A stretch of DNA of 33,456 nucleotides from an uncultured Ruminococcus sp. (GCA_900544395.1 UQVC01000028.1:1-33456); one strand, 5' to 3'. Positions 23,970 to 32,560 are shown, counted from the stretch's first letter. Numbers and translations: made by a program. The notes: generated by a model not told the origin, from the sequence alone.

Positions 23970-24920
23970 CTATATCCTTTCCAGCATTACTTCAATCTTT
24001 CCGCCGCAGACCATACCTTCTTCTTCCGCAGCTTCTCTTGTCATATCCACCGTACAGATCTGGAATTGCACCCTTTCTTCCCGCATCATCAAAAGGGCCC
24101 TGGTTATCACTTCATTTTCAGCACATCCGCCTCCAATCGTATCGATCAGACTTCCATCTTCCCGGATCAGCATTTTCGTTCCAACGCTTCTTGGCGCAGA
24201 ACCTTTTCTGGAAATAATCGTTGCAAGGACTTTTTTTTGTCCGGAATTTGTATCACCACACAGCTCCTTTAACAATTGCTTCGAATACCCCACGCCTGCT
24301 GCATTCTCATGTTTTACCTGAATAATCTCTGCCATCACAGAAACTGCAATCTCCTCCGGAGTTTCTGCGCCGATCTTCAAACCAATGGGAGTATGTACCT
24401 GCTCCAGCTTTTCCCGCAGATGACCCTGTTCACACAGCTGATCTTTGACGATTGCCACTCTGCGGCGGCTTCCCATCATTCCGATATAGGCATTTGGCTT
24501 TTCCAGCAAGTTTCCCAGACATGTCGCATCATATCGATGCCCTCTCGTCACAATGATAAAATAAGTATCTTTTCCACCAGATATCTTCTGTAATCCATTT
24601 TCAAATGTATCACAGATTACCGTATCTGCTCCTGCACTTCTTGCATTGTCCGCAAATTTCGGCCGGTCTTCCAGAACTGTCACTTCAAATCCAAGCATTT
24701 TTCCCATATGTACCATCGGAATGGAAACATGCCCGCCTCCACAGATGACCAGCTTGGGAGACAGACCTACTTTTTCGCAAAAAACCCGCTTTCCATGATA
24801 TTCTTCCTCCGGCTCCTGCAATAACACTTTTTTCCCGACTTCTTCTCCTTCCAATACGGTCATCACAACACAAGGACCACTCTGCATGGTCTCTGTCAGA
24901 GATTCATAAAAATTTCCCAT
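23970..24920 (-). CDS. XdhC-family molybdenum hydroxylase maturation protein (permuted domain order)
   Basis: The 316-residue protein has a Rossmann XdhC_C domain from about residue 55: PKLVICGGGHVSIPMVHMGK, VTVLEDRPKFADNARSAGA, FIIVTRGHRYDATCL and AYIGMMGSRRRV. An XdhC/CoxI domain follows from about residue 230: LATIISRKGSAPRSVGTKML, IGGGCAENEVI and GMVCGGKIEVML. In most XdhC proteins these occur in the opposite order. XdhC proteins bind molybdenum cofactor and help insert it, with terminal sulfur, into xanthine-dehydrogenase-type enzymes. It starts 26 bases after the molybdopterin-binding gene. The enzyme subunits are not in the window. ATG 24920 is the best-supported start. Confidence 0.88.
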   Translation of the reverse strand: MGNFYESLTETMQSGPCVVMTVLEGEEVGKKVLLQEPEEEYHGKRVFCEKVGLSPKLVICGGGHVSIPMVHMGKMLGFEVTVLEDRPKFADNARSAGADTVICDTFENGLQKISGGKDTYFIIVTRGHRYDATCLGNLLEKPNAYIGMMGSRRRVAIVKDQLCEQGHLREKLEQVHTPIGLKIGAETPEEIAVSVMAEIIQVKHENAAGVGYSKQLLKELCGDTNSGQKKVLATIISRKGSAPRSVGTKMLIREDGSLIDTIGGGCAENEVITRALLMMREERVQFQICTVDMTREAAEEEGMVCGGKIEVMLERI

Positions 24921-24946
24921 GATTCTTCCACGCTCCTGTTTCCATC

Positions 24947-25963
24947 CTATTTCCCGAATCCACAATTTGGAAACGTACACACATCACATGACAGACATAA
25001 TCCGCCTTCTCCCAGGCTGTAAAAATCCTGCGCCTGCAGCCGTTCTCCTGCCACCAGTCTGGGCAGTACCAGATCAAAGATGGTGCGTTTTGCATACATT
25101 ACACAGCCCGGAAGTCCCATGATCGGAATCTCCCCTTTATAAGCCAGCATAAACATCGCTCCCGGCAATACCGGCGCCCCATATGTGATCACTTCCTCCG
25201 ATGCCTGACGAATTGCAAGGGGTGTTTTGTCATCCGGATCGACACTCATGCCTCCGGTACAGACGATCATCTGTGCGCCCTGTTCCACCCATTCATTGAT
25301 CGCATCTGTCACCATGGCCGGATCATCATTGCAGATCGAGTGTCCGATCACTTCTACTTCATACTCTTCCAGCTTCTTTTGCACGACTGGTGTAAACTGA
25401 TCCTGGATCCTTCCGTAATACACTTCACTTCCGGTTGTAATGATCGCCGCTTTCATCGCCTGGAACGGAAGCAGCGAAAATATCGGTGTTTCCCCTGCAT
25501 TCTCTCTGACCTGCTGCATCGTTTCTTCTTCGATCACAAGCGGGATCACACGCATCCCGGCGATCTTATCTCCTTTTTTCACCGGAAAATTTCCATGCCT
25601 GGAAGAAATACACATTCTTCCCATGGCATTGATCCGGCATAACGCCTCCCGCTCTACTTTTAACAGCCCGTCACACTGTGCTGTCAGCTCAATCTTTCCC
25701 TCTTTGGGCTTTGAAGCATCCATATGTGCATTCTGACATACACTTCGCAGCACTTCTGCAGCCTCGTCTTCATGCAGCATTCCTTCCTGCTTTTCCCACA
25801 CGTATAAATGCTCTTTCCCCACAGAAAGCAGAACCGGAATATCTTCTTTGGTCACCACATGTCCTTTCCGAAATACCGCGTCTTTTACAACGCCCGGAAT
25901 AATCTGAGTGATATCGTGGCAGAGCACACAGCCTTCCGCTTCTTCTGTTCTGATTAGTTTCAT
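24947..25963 (-). CDS. molybdopterin-binding (MoeA/MogA-domain) protein with C-terminal Cys cluster
   Basis: The 338-residue protein starts MKLIRTEEAEGCVLCHDITQ, as in the MoeA-like proteins encoded beside clostridial molybdenum hydroxylases. From about residue 175 it has the MPT-binding domain: AAIITTGSEVYYGRIQDQFT, IVCTGGMSVDPDDKTPLAI and MGLPGCVMYAKRTIFDLVLP. The tail ends CLSCDVCTFPNCGFGK, four Cys that could hold a metal or Fe-S cluster. It may bind or adenylylate molybdopterin for the enzyme XdhC serves. The start at 25963 matches the family; the frame is open to 26038. It lies 29 bases after nadE. Confidence 0.87.
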   Translation of the reverse strand: MKLIRTEEAEGCVLCHDITQIIPGVVKDAVFRKGHVVTKEDIPVLLSVGKEHLYVWEKQEGMLHEDEAAEVLRSVCQNAHMDASKPKEGKIELTAQCDGLLKVEREALCRINAMGRMCISSRHGNFPVKKGDKIAGMRVIPLVIEEETMQQVRENAGETPIFSLLPFQAMKAAIITTGSEVYYGRIQDQFTPVVQKKLEEYEVEVIGHSICNDDPAMVTDAINEWVEQGAQMIVCTGGMSVDPDDKTPLAIRQASEEVITYGAPVLPGAMFMLAYKGEIPIMGLPGCVMYAKRTIFDLVLPRLVAGERLQAQDFYSLGEGGLCLSCDVCTFPNCGFGK

Positions 25964-25992
25964 CCCTATCAACACCTCTCTTTTTTGACCTT

Positions 25993-27909
25993 TTACAAAG
26001 AAATCTTTTCCAGATCCTGCATCCAGACTGTGGCACACGCATCACTCGGCATTCTCCAGTCCCCTCTTGGTGAAAGTGCCACGGTACCAATCTTTGGTCC
26101 ATCCGGGAGACAGGATCGTTTAAACTGCTGATTGAAAAAACGTCTGCAAAACGTCTTGAGCCATTTTAAAATCGTCTCCTGGTCATATTCGCCAGCAAAT
26201 GTCTGAACAGCCAGCCGGTAAATCTTACTCGGTTCGTAACCAAATCGAAGCATCATATATAAATAAAAGTCGTGCAGTTCATATGGCCCTACCAAATCTT
26301 CTGTCTTCTGTGCAATATCTCCATCTTTTGGCGGGAGCAGTTCCGGACTCACCGGAGTATCCAGCACATCATACAGCACTTCCTGCAATTTCGGATCCTC
26401 TGTCACATCTGCTGCATACTGTACCAGATGACGCACCAAAGTCTTTGGGACGGATGCATTGACTCCATACATAGACATATGATCGCCATTATAAGTCGCC
26501 CATCCAAGCGCAAGTTCTGACATATCCCCTGTACCGATGACCATTCCGTTGGTTCCATTTGCAATATCCATCAATACCTGTGTCCGCTCTCTCGCCTGCG
26601 CATTCTCATAGGTCACATCATGTTCTTTTGGATCATGTCCGATATCTGCAAAATGCAGGCTGACGGACTCTGCAATCTTCACTTCCCGCAGCGTTGCTCC
26701 CAGCTGTTCTGCCATTTTACAGGCATTTTGATACGTCCGGTCTGTGGTTCCAAAACATGGCATGGTAATGGCAAGGATATCCTTTTTGTCTTTTCCGATC
26801 AGATCAAATGCTTTTGCTGTCACAAGCAGAGCCAGAGTGGAATCCAAACCGCCTGAAATTCCGACAACTGCTGTCTGCGCATGTGTGTGAAGCAGACGCT
26901 TTTTCAGCCCCATTGCCTGAATCGTCAGGATTTCCTCGCAGCACACCGCACGTTCCGCTGCATGTTCCGGTACGAATGGATTTTTGGGAAATGTCCTTGT
27001 CAGGGCTGTCTCCCCCATATCCAGAGAAAACAGGATCCGTTTCATCTGCTTTTCTTTCGCAGTCTGAAATGTCGTATTCTTTCTGCGCTCTCCAACGATC
27101 CGTCTGATGTCCAGCTCTGTATAAATGATCTGATTTTCAAATCGTCTGGATTCTGCCAGGATACTTCCATTTTCTGCGATCAGATTGTGTCCGCCAAATA
27201 CCAGGTCGGTAGTAGATTCTCCTTCACCGGCATTGGCATAAATATACCCTGCGATCAGCCGGGCAGACTGTCCTTTGATCAGATCTCGTCTGTATCGGTC
27301 TTTTCCTACCGTCTCATCACTTGCAGAACAGTTGACGATCACAGTTGCCCCTTCGATTGCTGCACAGGCTCCCGGAGAAACCGGTGACCACACATCCTCA
27401 CAGATTTCTGCTGCCACGACCAGTTCTTCCATACAAGATGCCTGAAACAAAAATCCTGCTCCAAACGGAATCTTCTCTCCTTGCAGCAAAATCTCCTCCG
27501 GCGTCTTGGGGCCTGCCGTGAACTGGCGCATCTCATAAAATTCTCCATAATTCGGAAGGTAGGTCTTGGTGGTCAGTCCCAGAATCTTTCCCCTGTTCAA
27601 TGCCGCTGCTACATTATACAACTTTCCGTCCACCATAAGTGGAGTCCCGATAAATACCAGCATATCCTTTCCACCGGTAAATGCCGCAATTTCAAACAAT
27701 GCTTCTTTGGCAGCCTGCAGCAATATGTCCTGTGTAAAGAGATCCCCACATGTATACCCTGTCACACACAACTCCGGAAATACAACGATCTTCGCCTGAT
27801 TTTTCTCCGCCTGCTCTATGGCATTGCATATCTGTTTTGTATTAAATGGCACATCTGCTACCCGGATATCCGGCGTTGCTGCTGCCACTTTGATAAATCC
27901 CTGTCTCAT
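25993..27909 (-). CDS. nadE: glutamine-dependent NAD+ synthase
   Basis: The 638-residue fused enzyme makes NAD from deamido-NAD, ATP and glutamine. The N-terminal nitrilase-type glutaminase has its triad as Glu46 (VVFPELCVTGY), Lys115 (TTKTYLPNYGEFYE) and Cys170 (VAAEICEDVW). The ammonia-dependent synthetase follows, with the ATP loop VGISGGLDSTLALL near residues 349-362, then GTGDMSELALGWATYNGDHM. Length is normal for the two-domain form. GAGG lies before the ATG. It follows hslO by 36 bases. Confidence 0.96.
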   Translation of the reverse strand: MRQGFIKVAAATPDIRVADVPFNTKQICNAIEQAEKNQAKIVVFPELCVTGYTCGDLFTQDILLQAAKEALFEIAAFTGGKDMLVFIGTPLMVDGKLYNVAAALNRGKILGLTTKTYLPNYGEFYEMRQFTAGPKTPEEILLQGEKIPFGAGFLFQASCMEELVVAAEICEDVWSPVSPGACAAIEGATVIVNCSASDETVGKDRYRRDLIKGQSARLIAGYIYANAGEGESTTDLVFGGHNLIAENGSILAESRRFENQIIYTELDIRRIVGERRKNTTFQTAKEKQMKRILFSLDMGETALTRTFPKNPFVPEHAAERAVCCEEILTIQAMGLKKRLLHTHAQTAVVGISGGLDSTLALLVTAKAFDLIGKDKKDILAITMPCFGTTDRTYQNACKMAEQLGATLREVKIAESVSLHFADIGHDPKEHDVTYENAQARERTQVLMDIANGTNGMVIGTGDMSELALGWATYNGDHMSMYGVNASVPKTLVRHLVQYAADVTEDPKLQEVLYDVLDTPVSPELLPPKDGDIAQKTEDLVGPYELHDFYLYMMLRFGYEPSKIYRLAVQTFAGEYDQETILKWLKTFCRRFFNQQFKRSCLPDGPKIGTVALSPRGDWRMPSDACATVWMQDLEKISL

Positions 27910-27945
27910 CTTCCTGCCTCACTTTCTCAATGTGGATCTTTCCTG

Positions 27946-28821
27946 TTATCTGCTTTTTTTCAAAAGTCCTTCCAATTCTTCTACAGAAAATGTATACGCG
28001 GTATTACAGAAATGACATTTTACTTCAATATCCTTTCCATCATCGATCATTTCCTGGATTTCTTTTTTCCCAACACTGATGATTGCTTTTTCAATCCGTT
28101 CTTTGGAACAATTACATTCAAATTTAGCCGGAAGTGTATCTGTGATTTCTACATCCAGCCCTTCCAGAACCTGTTCCAGCATTTCTTCCGGAGTATGTCC
28201 ATTATCAAGCATAGCTGTTACAGACTGGATCTTCTGGATGTTTTCTTCCAGCTTACTCAGTACTTCCTCATCAATAAACGGCATCACCTGCACGATAAAT
28301 CCACCTGCACAGCGTACGGTATTGTCTTTTTCCATCAAAACGCCAAGTCCCACAGAAGATGGCACCTGCTCAGATGTTGCAAAGTAATACGTCAGATCCT
28401 CCGCAATCTCTCCTGTCTGCAAAATGGTCTGTCCGGAATACGGTTCTTTCAGTCCCATATCCTTGATCACATTCAAAAATCCTGGACCAAGTGCACCGCC
28501 TACATCCAACTTTCCGTTTTTGGGCGGCAGCATCACATCCGGATTGTGTACATATCCTTTGACTTCTCCCTGACTGTCCGCTGTCACAGTCATCCCTCCG
28601 ATAGGGCCTCCGCACTGTACCTGCAGTGTGAGAACATCGGTTGGATTTTTCATCATGCTTCCCATCATGGCGCCTGCTGTCAGAAGACGTCCCAGGGCTG
28701 CTGTAGCAACCGGACTTGTATTGTGTCTGCTTCTTGCTTCCTCTACTAATTCTGTTGTGGATGCTGCAAACGCACGAATCTGTGCATTGGCCGCTGTTGC
28801 TCTTACAATATAATCTTTCAT
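27946..28821 (-). CDS. hslO: redox-regulated chaperone Hsp33
   Basis: The 291-residue protein matches Hsp33: MKDYIVRATAANAQIRAFAA at the start, LGRLLTAGAMMGSMMK, VQCGGPIGGMTVTAD and GKLDVGGALGPGFLNVIKD. The C-terminal redox switch has the four zinc Cys as Cys-Asn-Cys (FECNCSKER) and Cys-His-Phe-Cys (VKCHFCNTAY). Oxidation releases zinc and activates holdase function. It starts eight bases after the methyltransferase stop, so the two are co-transcribed. Confidence 0.96.
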   Translation of the reverse strand: MKDYIVRATAANAQIRAFAASTTELVEEARSRHNTSPVATAALGRLLTAGAMMGSMMKNPTDVLTLQVQCGGPIGGMTVTADSQGEVKGYVHNPDVMLPPKNGKLDVGGALGPGFLNVIKDMGLKEPYSGQTILQTGEIAEDLTYYFATSEQVPSSVGLGVLMEKDNTVRCAGGFIVQVMPFIDEEVLSKLEENIQKIQSVTAMLDNGHTPEEMLEQVLEGLDVEITDTLPAKFECNCSKERIEKAIISVGKKEIQEMIDDGKDIEVKCHFCNTAYTFSVEELEGLLKKSR

Positions 28822-28829
28822 AGTTTGTC

Positions 28830-29630
28830 TTACTCCTTTATTCTTTCCATTTCTTCGTATTTTTTGCCCTGCTCTCTTGCAATGACATAAATCCTCTCGC
28901 TGGCATCCGAAGGCGCTTCTTTTGTAAACGCTTCATACGCTGCCACAAACTGCAGTCCGGATTCTTCTACCAGCCTTTGTATCTCATCCAGCGTATACGC
29001 TCTCTGGAAATGAGTTTCCTGAAATCTCCGGTATATATTTTCTTCTGTCTCCGAAAGGAACTCATCTTTCAGAAAAAGGCTCAACTCATATTCATTGATC
29101 CGTTCTTCTTCGTAATAATAATTATCCCAGATAAAACTGCAGTCCTCTCTGGATTCTGCAATGGTCTGATCTCCGAGCACTTCCTTGTATTTATATTCGG
29201 TATTAAAATCAAAAATAAAAATTCCACCCGGATCCAGATAGTTGTTCACCAGTCGAAAGACCTGCTTTAACTCCTGTGGATCTGTGATATAATTCAGTGA
29301 ATCACAGATACTGAATACAGCGCGCACTGTCCCATACAATTCAAATTCTCTCATATCCTGCAGCAGGTACAAAATCCCATGACCGGACTGGATCTGCTTG
29401 TCTCTTGCAATCTCCAGCATCTCTTCGGAATTGTCCACCCCGATCATATCATATCCGTCTGCTGCCAGAAGTTCTGTCATGGTCCCAGTCCCGCACCCGA
29501 GATCCAGCACAAGACCGTCCTGTACATGATATTCGGTTAACAGCTCTTCCAAATAGGCTTTCCATTCTTCATAGGGAATATTATCCATAAAGGTATCATA
29601 CACTGCTGCAAAACTTGTATATGCATCCAT
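28830..29630 (-). CDS. class I SAM-dependent methyltransferase
   Basis: The 266-residue protein has the SAM-binding loop LVLDLGCGTGTMTELLAADG around residues 40-59 and the acidic GVDNSEEMLEIA strand after it. The start MDAYTSFAAVYDTFMDNIPY is typical of small-molecule methyltransferases (Methyltransf_25/11 type) conserved in Lachnospiraceae. The substrate is unknown. It is the first gene of a run with hslO, nadE, the molybdopterin-binding gene and xdhC, and has its own promoter. Confidence 0.88.
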   Translation of the reverse strand: MDAYTSFAAVYDTFMDNIPYEEWKAYLEELLTEYHVQDGLVLDLGCGTGTMTELLAADGYDMIGVDNSEEMLEIARDKQIQSGHGILYLLQDMREFELYGTVRAVFSICDSLNYITDPQELKQVFRLVNNYLDPGGIFIFDFNTEYKYKEVLGDQTIAESREDCSFIWDNYYYEEERINEYELSLFLKDEFLSETEENIYRRFQETHFQRAYTLDEIQRLVEESGLQFVAAYEAFTKEAPSDASERIYVIAREQGKKYEEMERIKE

Positions 29631-29666
29631 CTTTTTGTCTGCTCCTTTGCTGATTCCTGTTGTTCC

Positions 29667-29694
29667 ATTTTAACATAACACGGTTTAACTGTAA
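29667..29694 (-). promoter_or_regulatory. promoter of the methyltransferase-hslO-nadE run
   Basis: On the minus strand TTACAG (29694-29689), 16 bases and TAAAAT (29672-29667) preceded by TGT, an extended -10. It lies about 36 bases before the methyltransferase ATG. Confidence 0.55.
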
Positions 29695-29745
29695 ATCAAT
29701 AACCCCTGTTTCCAATTTGTTTACATTTTGCTTACATATATTATC

Positions 29746-29773
29746 TTGACACTTTCTTTTTTTCTGGTATAAA
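29746..29773 (+). promoter_or_regulatory. sigma-A promoter of mgtE
   Basis: TTGACA (29746-29751), 16 bases and TATAAA (29768-29773). It gives a leader of about 145 bases before mgtE. Confidence 0.7.
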
Positions 29774-29793
29774 ATTAAGAACGAAAAATTTCC

Positions 29794-29824
29794 CGTCATT
29801 GTTTGCCAATGACGATTTTCTTTT
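29794..29824 (+). terminator. terminator-like hairpin in the mgtE leader
   Basis: CGTCATTG (29794-29801) pairs perfectly with CAATGACG (29807-29814) over a five-base loop, followed by ATTTTCTTTT. It has the form of an intrinsic terminator and lies about 15 bases after the likely transcript start, well before mgtE. It could be an attenuator or a 5' stabilising hairpin. Confidence 0.55.
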
Positions 29825-29856
29825 TGCAGAGAACAAACAAGAAAGGTGGTGAGGTT

Positions 29857-30033
29857 ATGGACGCTGGAGCCAGTCATCCTTCGGGACTTTTTAGAAAATT
29901 ACATATGAAAAGGAGAGTAAACGACCATGAACAAAGAAATTTTTGTAAAACTCCTTGCACAGCGCCAGTTTCAGGCGGTCAGAAGCATCCTGGATGTCAT
30001 GAACGAAGTGGACATAGCCTCCCTGCTTTCTGA
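29857..30033 (+). other. possible upstream ORF overlapping the start of mgtE
   Basis: An ATG at 29857 has GGTGG seven bases upstream and opens a 58-codon frame starting MDAGASHPSGLFRKLHMKRR. It reads past the mgtE start in another frame. The part after 29927 is dictated by mgtE, so only the first 23 codons could be selected. A weak hairpin followed by TTTTT lies in it (29872-29892). It may be a regulatory leader peptide; no homologue is recognised. Confidence 0.25.
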
Positions 30034-31258
30034 TCTGGAAGATAAAGAACTGGCACTTGCATTCCGTCTCATTCCGAAAGACAAAGCGGCAGAAGTATTC
30101 GCCAACATGAATCATTCCATGCAGTCTTATCTCGTAGAGATTTTTTCCGAGAAGGAATTAAAAGAACTCATCGATGATCTGTACATGGATGACACCGTGG
30201 ATCTTCTGGAAGAACTTCCTGCCAATCTGGTCAACCGAATTTTAGATACTGTCAGCCCGTCTGACCGCACCCTGATCAATCAGCTTTTGAATTATCCGGA
30301 AGACAGCGCCGGCAGTATCATGACGACAGAATATGTGGATATCCGGGAAACCATGACCGTAGCACAGACTATGGCACATATTAAAGAGACCGGAATCCAT
30401 AAAGAGACAATTTATACCTGCTATGTGACCGATCACCGCAGACTCCTCGGGATTGTCAGCGCCAAAGATCTGATGACCACTGCAGATGATGTTCTGATCC
30501 GCGATCTGATGGAGACAGAGATCATTTCTGTTTCTACACATACAGACAAAGAAGAAGTGGCACAGTTATTCACAAAGTATGATTTTCTCGCACTTCCTGT
30601 GCTGGATCAGGATGAGCGTATGGTTGGGATCGTAACATTTGATGATGCCATGGATGTCATGGTAGAAGAAGCGACAGAAGATATCACAAAAATGGCTGCC
30701 ATGAGCCCCAGTGAGAAAACGTATTTTGAAACGTCTGTCCTGGATCATGCAAAGCACCGGATCGCATGGCTTTTGATCCTGATGTTTTCCGCTACGATCA
30801 CAGGAAGTATCATCACAAAATATGAGAACGCCTTTGCTGCCATTCCACTTCTTGTGTCTTTCATCCCCATGTTGATGGATACCGGTGGAAACTGTGGTTC
30901 CCAGAGTTCTACTCTGATCATCCGCGGACTTGCGCTGGGAGAAATTCAGTTTTCCGACCTGTTCCGTGTCATGTTCAAAGAATTTCGTGTTTCCCTGATC
31001 GTAGGGATTGCACTGGCGCTAGCCAATGGACTGCGTATTCTGATCATGTACCGTAACACAGGTCTGGCTCTGGTGATCGGGCTGTCACTGATCGCTACCA
31101 TTGTGATCTCCAAACTGATCGGCTGTGTCCTTCCACTGGTTGCCAAAAAGCTGCACATGGATCCAGCCATTATGGCATCGCCTCTGATTACAACACTGGT
31201 GGATACCTGTTCGATCTTGATTTATTTCACCATTGCAACTCAGGTATTCCAATTATGA
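29927..31258 (+). CDS. mgtE: magnesium transporter MgtE
   Basis: The 443-residue protein has the complete MgtE layout: the helical N domain (residues 1 to about 125), two CBS domains (about 128-190 and 193-255) that sense cytoplasmic Mg2+, a connecting helix, and five membrane helices from about 275. The pore signature is SFIPMLMDTGGNCGSQSSTL followed by IIRGLALGEI, and the second CBS ends VGIVTFDDAMDVM. It imports Mg2+ when cellular Mg2+ is low. GGAG lies before the ATG. No M-box riboswitch is recognisable in its leader. Confidence 0.96.
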   Translation: MNKEIFVKLLAQRQFQAVRSILDVMNEVDIASLLSDLEDKELALAFRLIPKDKAAEVFANMNHSMQSYLVEIFSEKELKELIDDLYMDDTVDLLEELPANLVNRILDTVSPSDRTLINQLLNYPEDSAGSIMTTEYVDIRETMTVAQTMAHIKETGIHKETIYTCYVTDHRRLLGIVSAKDLMTTADDVLIRDLMETEIISVSTHTDKEEVAQLFTKYDFLALPVLDQDERMVGIVTFDDAMDVMVEEATEDITKMAAMSPSEKTYFETSVLDHAKHRIAWLLILMFSATITGSIITKYENAFAAIPLLVSFIPMLMDTGGNCGSQSSTLIIRGLALGEIQFSDLFRVMFKEFRVSLIVGIALALANGLRILIMYRNTGLALVIGLSLIATIVISKLIGCVLPLVAKKLHMDPAIMASPLITTLVDTCSILIYFTIATQVFQL

Positions 31259-31260
31259 TA

Positions 31261-31304
31261 AAAATCAGGAGATTCGTCACCCATATGACGTTTCTCCTGA
31301 TTTT
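31261..31304. terminator. bidirectional terminator between mgtE and nagA
   Basis: AAAATCAGGAGA (31261-31272) pairs perfectly with TCTCCTGATTTT (31293-31304), and inside it CGTCA (31275-31279) pairs with TGACG (31286-31290). It separates two converging genes. Confidence 0.88.
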
Positions 31305-31312
31305 TCGTTTTT

Positions 31313-32446
31313 CTATTCTGCTGTTACAATTTCTCCCATACTGATCGTCTTCTTCAATTCATACGCATTATCCAGAAGCACAAAGTCTGCATCCTTGCCT
31401 GCCGCAATAGAGCCTTTCTGTGACAGTCCAAATTCTCTTGCCTGATTTCCAGAACTCATCTGTACCGCTTCTTCCAGAGAAGCGCCTGTAAATTTCATGA
31501 TATTTCGGAACGCATCAATATACGTCAGAACACTTCCGGCAATGGTGCCGTCTTCCAGTCTTGCAGTGCCGTCCTTTACATAAACTGTCTGACCGCCCAG
31601 CTCACTCTTTCCTTCCGGCATTCCCTTTGCCCGCATAGAATCTGTCACCAGTTCGATCCCATCACTTCCTTTTACTTTATATGCCATATAAACCATCTTT
31701 GGTCTGATGTGGATTCCATCACAGATCATCTCTGCTTTCACCCCATCTGTCAAAAGTCCATATCCTGTAACTCCCGGCTCTCTGTGATTCAGCCCTCTCT
31801 GTGCATTGTACAAATGCGTCACATGGCGTGCCCTGCAGCAGCAAAGCTGATCGTATGTCGCACTGGAATGTCCGACACTTGGTACAATTCCATTTGCAAG
31901 ACACCAGTCTTCAAATTCTGTATCAGCCTCCTCCGGCGCATAAGTCACCAATTTGATCCTGTTTCCACTGAGTTCATTCCAGTGTTTCAATACTTCGGCA
32001 TTCGGCTTCTGAATGTAAGAAGCATCCTGTGCACCTTTGTAATCTACAGAAATAAACGGTCCCTCCAGATGGATTCCCTGGATCACCGGATTCTTCTCTG
32101 CAGCAGCCTTGATATTTTTCATGGCGCTTTCGATATTTTCTGAAGTCTGTGTCATGGTCGTACAGAAATAGGAAGTGATTCCTTCTTTTGCCGCCATCTG
32201 TCTGACCATCCAGTCAATCTCGTCTGCAGAAGCATCCATGCTGTCCAGACCATATCCGCCATGGCTGTGCACATCAATAAATCCAGGAACCAGATAGTCC
32301 CCTTCGATTTCCACGATCTCATCTGCTTCTCTTGGAATAAAATTTTTCATGGAATCAACTTCGGCAATGGTTTTTCCATATCTTACAAATCCGTCATCAA
32401 TAACGCCTTCCCCTGTATAAATTGTCTTGTTCTTGATTACTTTCAT
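31313..32446 (-). CDS. nagA: N-acetylglucosamine-6-phosphate deacetylase
   Basis: The 377-residue amidohydrolase removes acetate from GlcNAc-6-phosphate, the first step in using amino sugars from wall recycling or mucin. Motifs: VPGFIDVHSHGGYGLDSMDA near residue 55, IQGIHLEGPFIS with the metal Glu, GHSSATYDQ, HLYNAQRGLNHREPG (usually His-Leu-Phe-Asn-Ala-Met) and ELVTDSMRAKG with the catalytic Asp. Length is normal. The ATG at 32446 overlaps the end of a short frame, and the only good ribosome site, AAAGGAG, lies about 40 bases upstream behind a possible hairpin. nagB is not adjacent. Confidence 0.93.
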   Translation of the reverse strand: MKVIKNKTIYTGEGVIDDGFVRYGKTIAEVDSMKNFIPREADEIVEIEGDYLVPGFIDVHSHGGYGLDSMDASADEIDWMVRQMAAKEGITSYFCTTMTQTSENIESAMKNIKAAAEKNPVIQGIHLEGPFISVDYKGAQDASYIQKPNAEVLKHWNELSGNRIKLVTYAPEEADTEFEDWCLANGIVPSVGHSSATYDQLCCCRARHVTHLYNAQRGLNHREPGVTGYGLLTDGVKAEMICDGIHIRPKMVYMAYKVKGSDGIELVTDSMRAKGMPEGKSELGGQTVYVKDGTARLEDGTIAGSVLTYIDAFRNIMKFTGASLEEAVQMSSGNQAREFGLSQKGSIAAGKDADFVLLDNAYELKKTISMGEIVTAE

Positions 32447-32455
32447 CACACTTTT

Positions 32456-32488
32456 TGCGCAGCCGCCCCAGACTGGTTTGTGCGCACT
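32456..32488 (-). other. possible hairpin between ribosome site and nagA start
   Basis: On the minus strand AAAGGAG is followed at once by TGCGCA and then, after about 19 bases, another TGCGCA that can pair with it; AAAAAGTGTG then leads to the ATG. Folding would bring the ribosome site to about ten bases from the start. This is read from base pairing only. Confidence 0.3.
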
Positions 32489-32511
32489 CCTTTCTGCTCT
32501 TTCTGATGTTT

Positions 32512-32540
32512 ATGATAATACCAGATACAGATTCTGTCAA
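32512..32540 (-). promoter_or_regulatory. sigma-A promoter of nagA
   Basis: On the minus strand TTGACA (32540-32535), 17 bases and TATCAT (32517-32512), about 65 bases before the nagA ATG. Confidence 0.75.
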
Positions 32541-32560
32541 AGCAATCTTATAATTTTTCT

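Noticed and set aside
27481..28749. 422-codon plus-strand frame
   Set aside because: It is antisense to nadE and hslO, which have complete catalytic motifs; the frame is rich in His, Cys, Phe and Ser as expected for a shadow.
29746..29926. M-box magnesium riboswitch upstream of mgtE
   Set aside because: I looked for the conserved M-box blocks and they are absent; the leader is also too short for the full aptamer.
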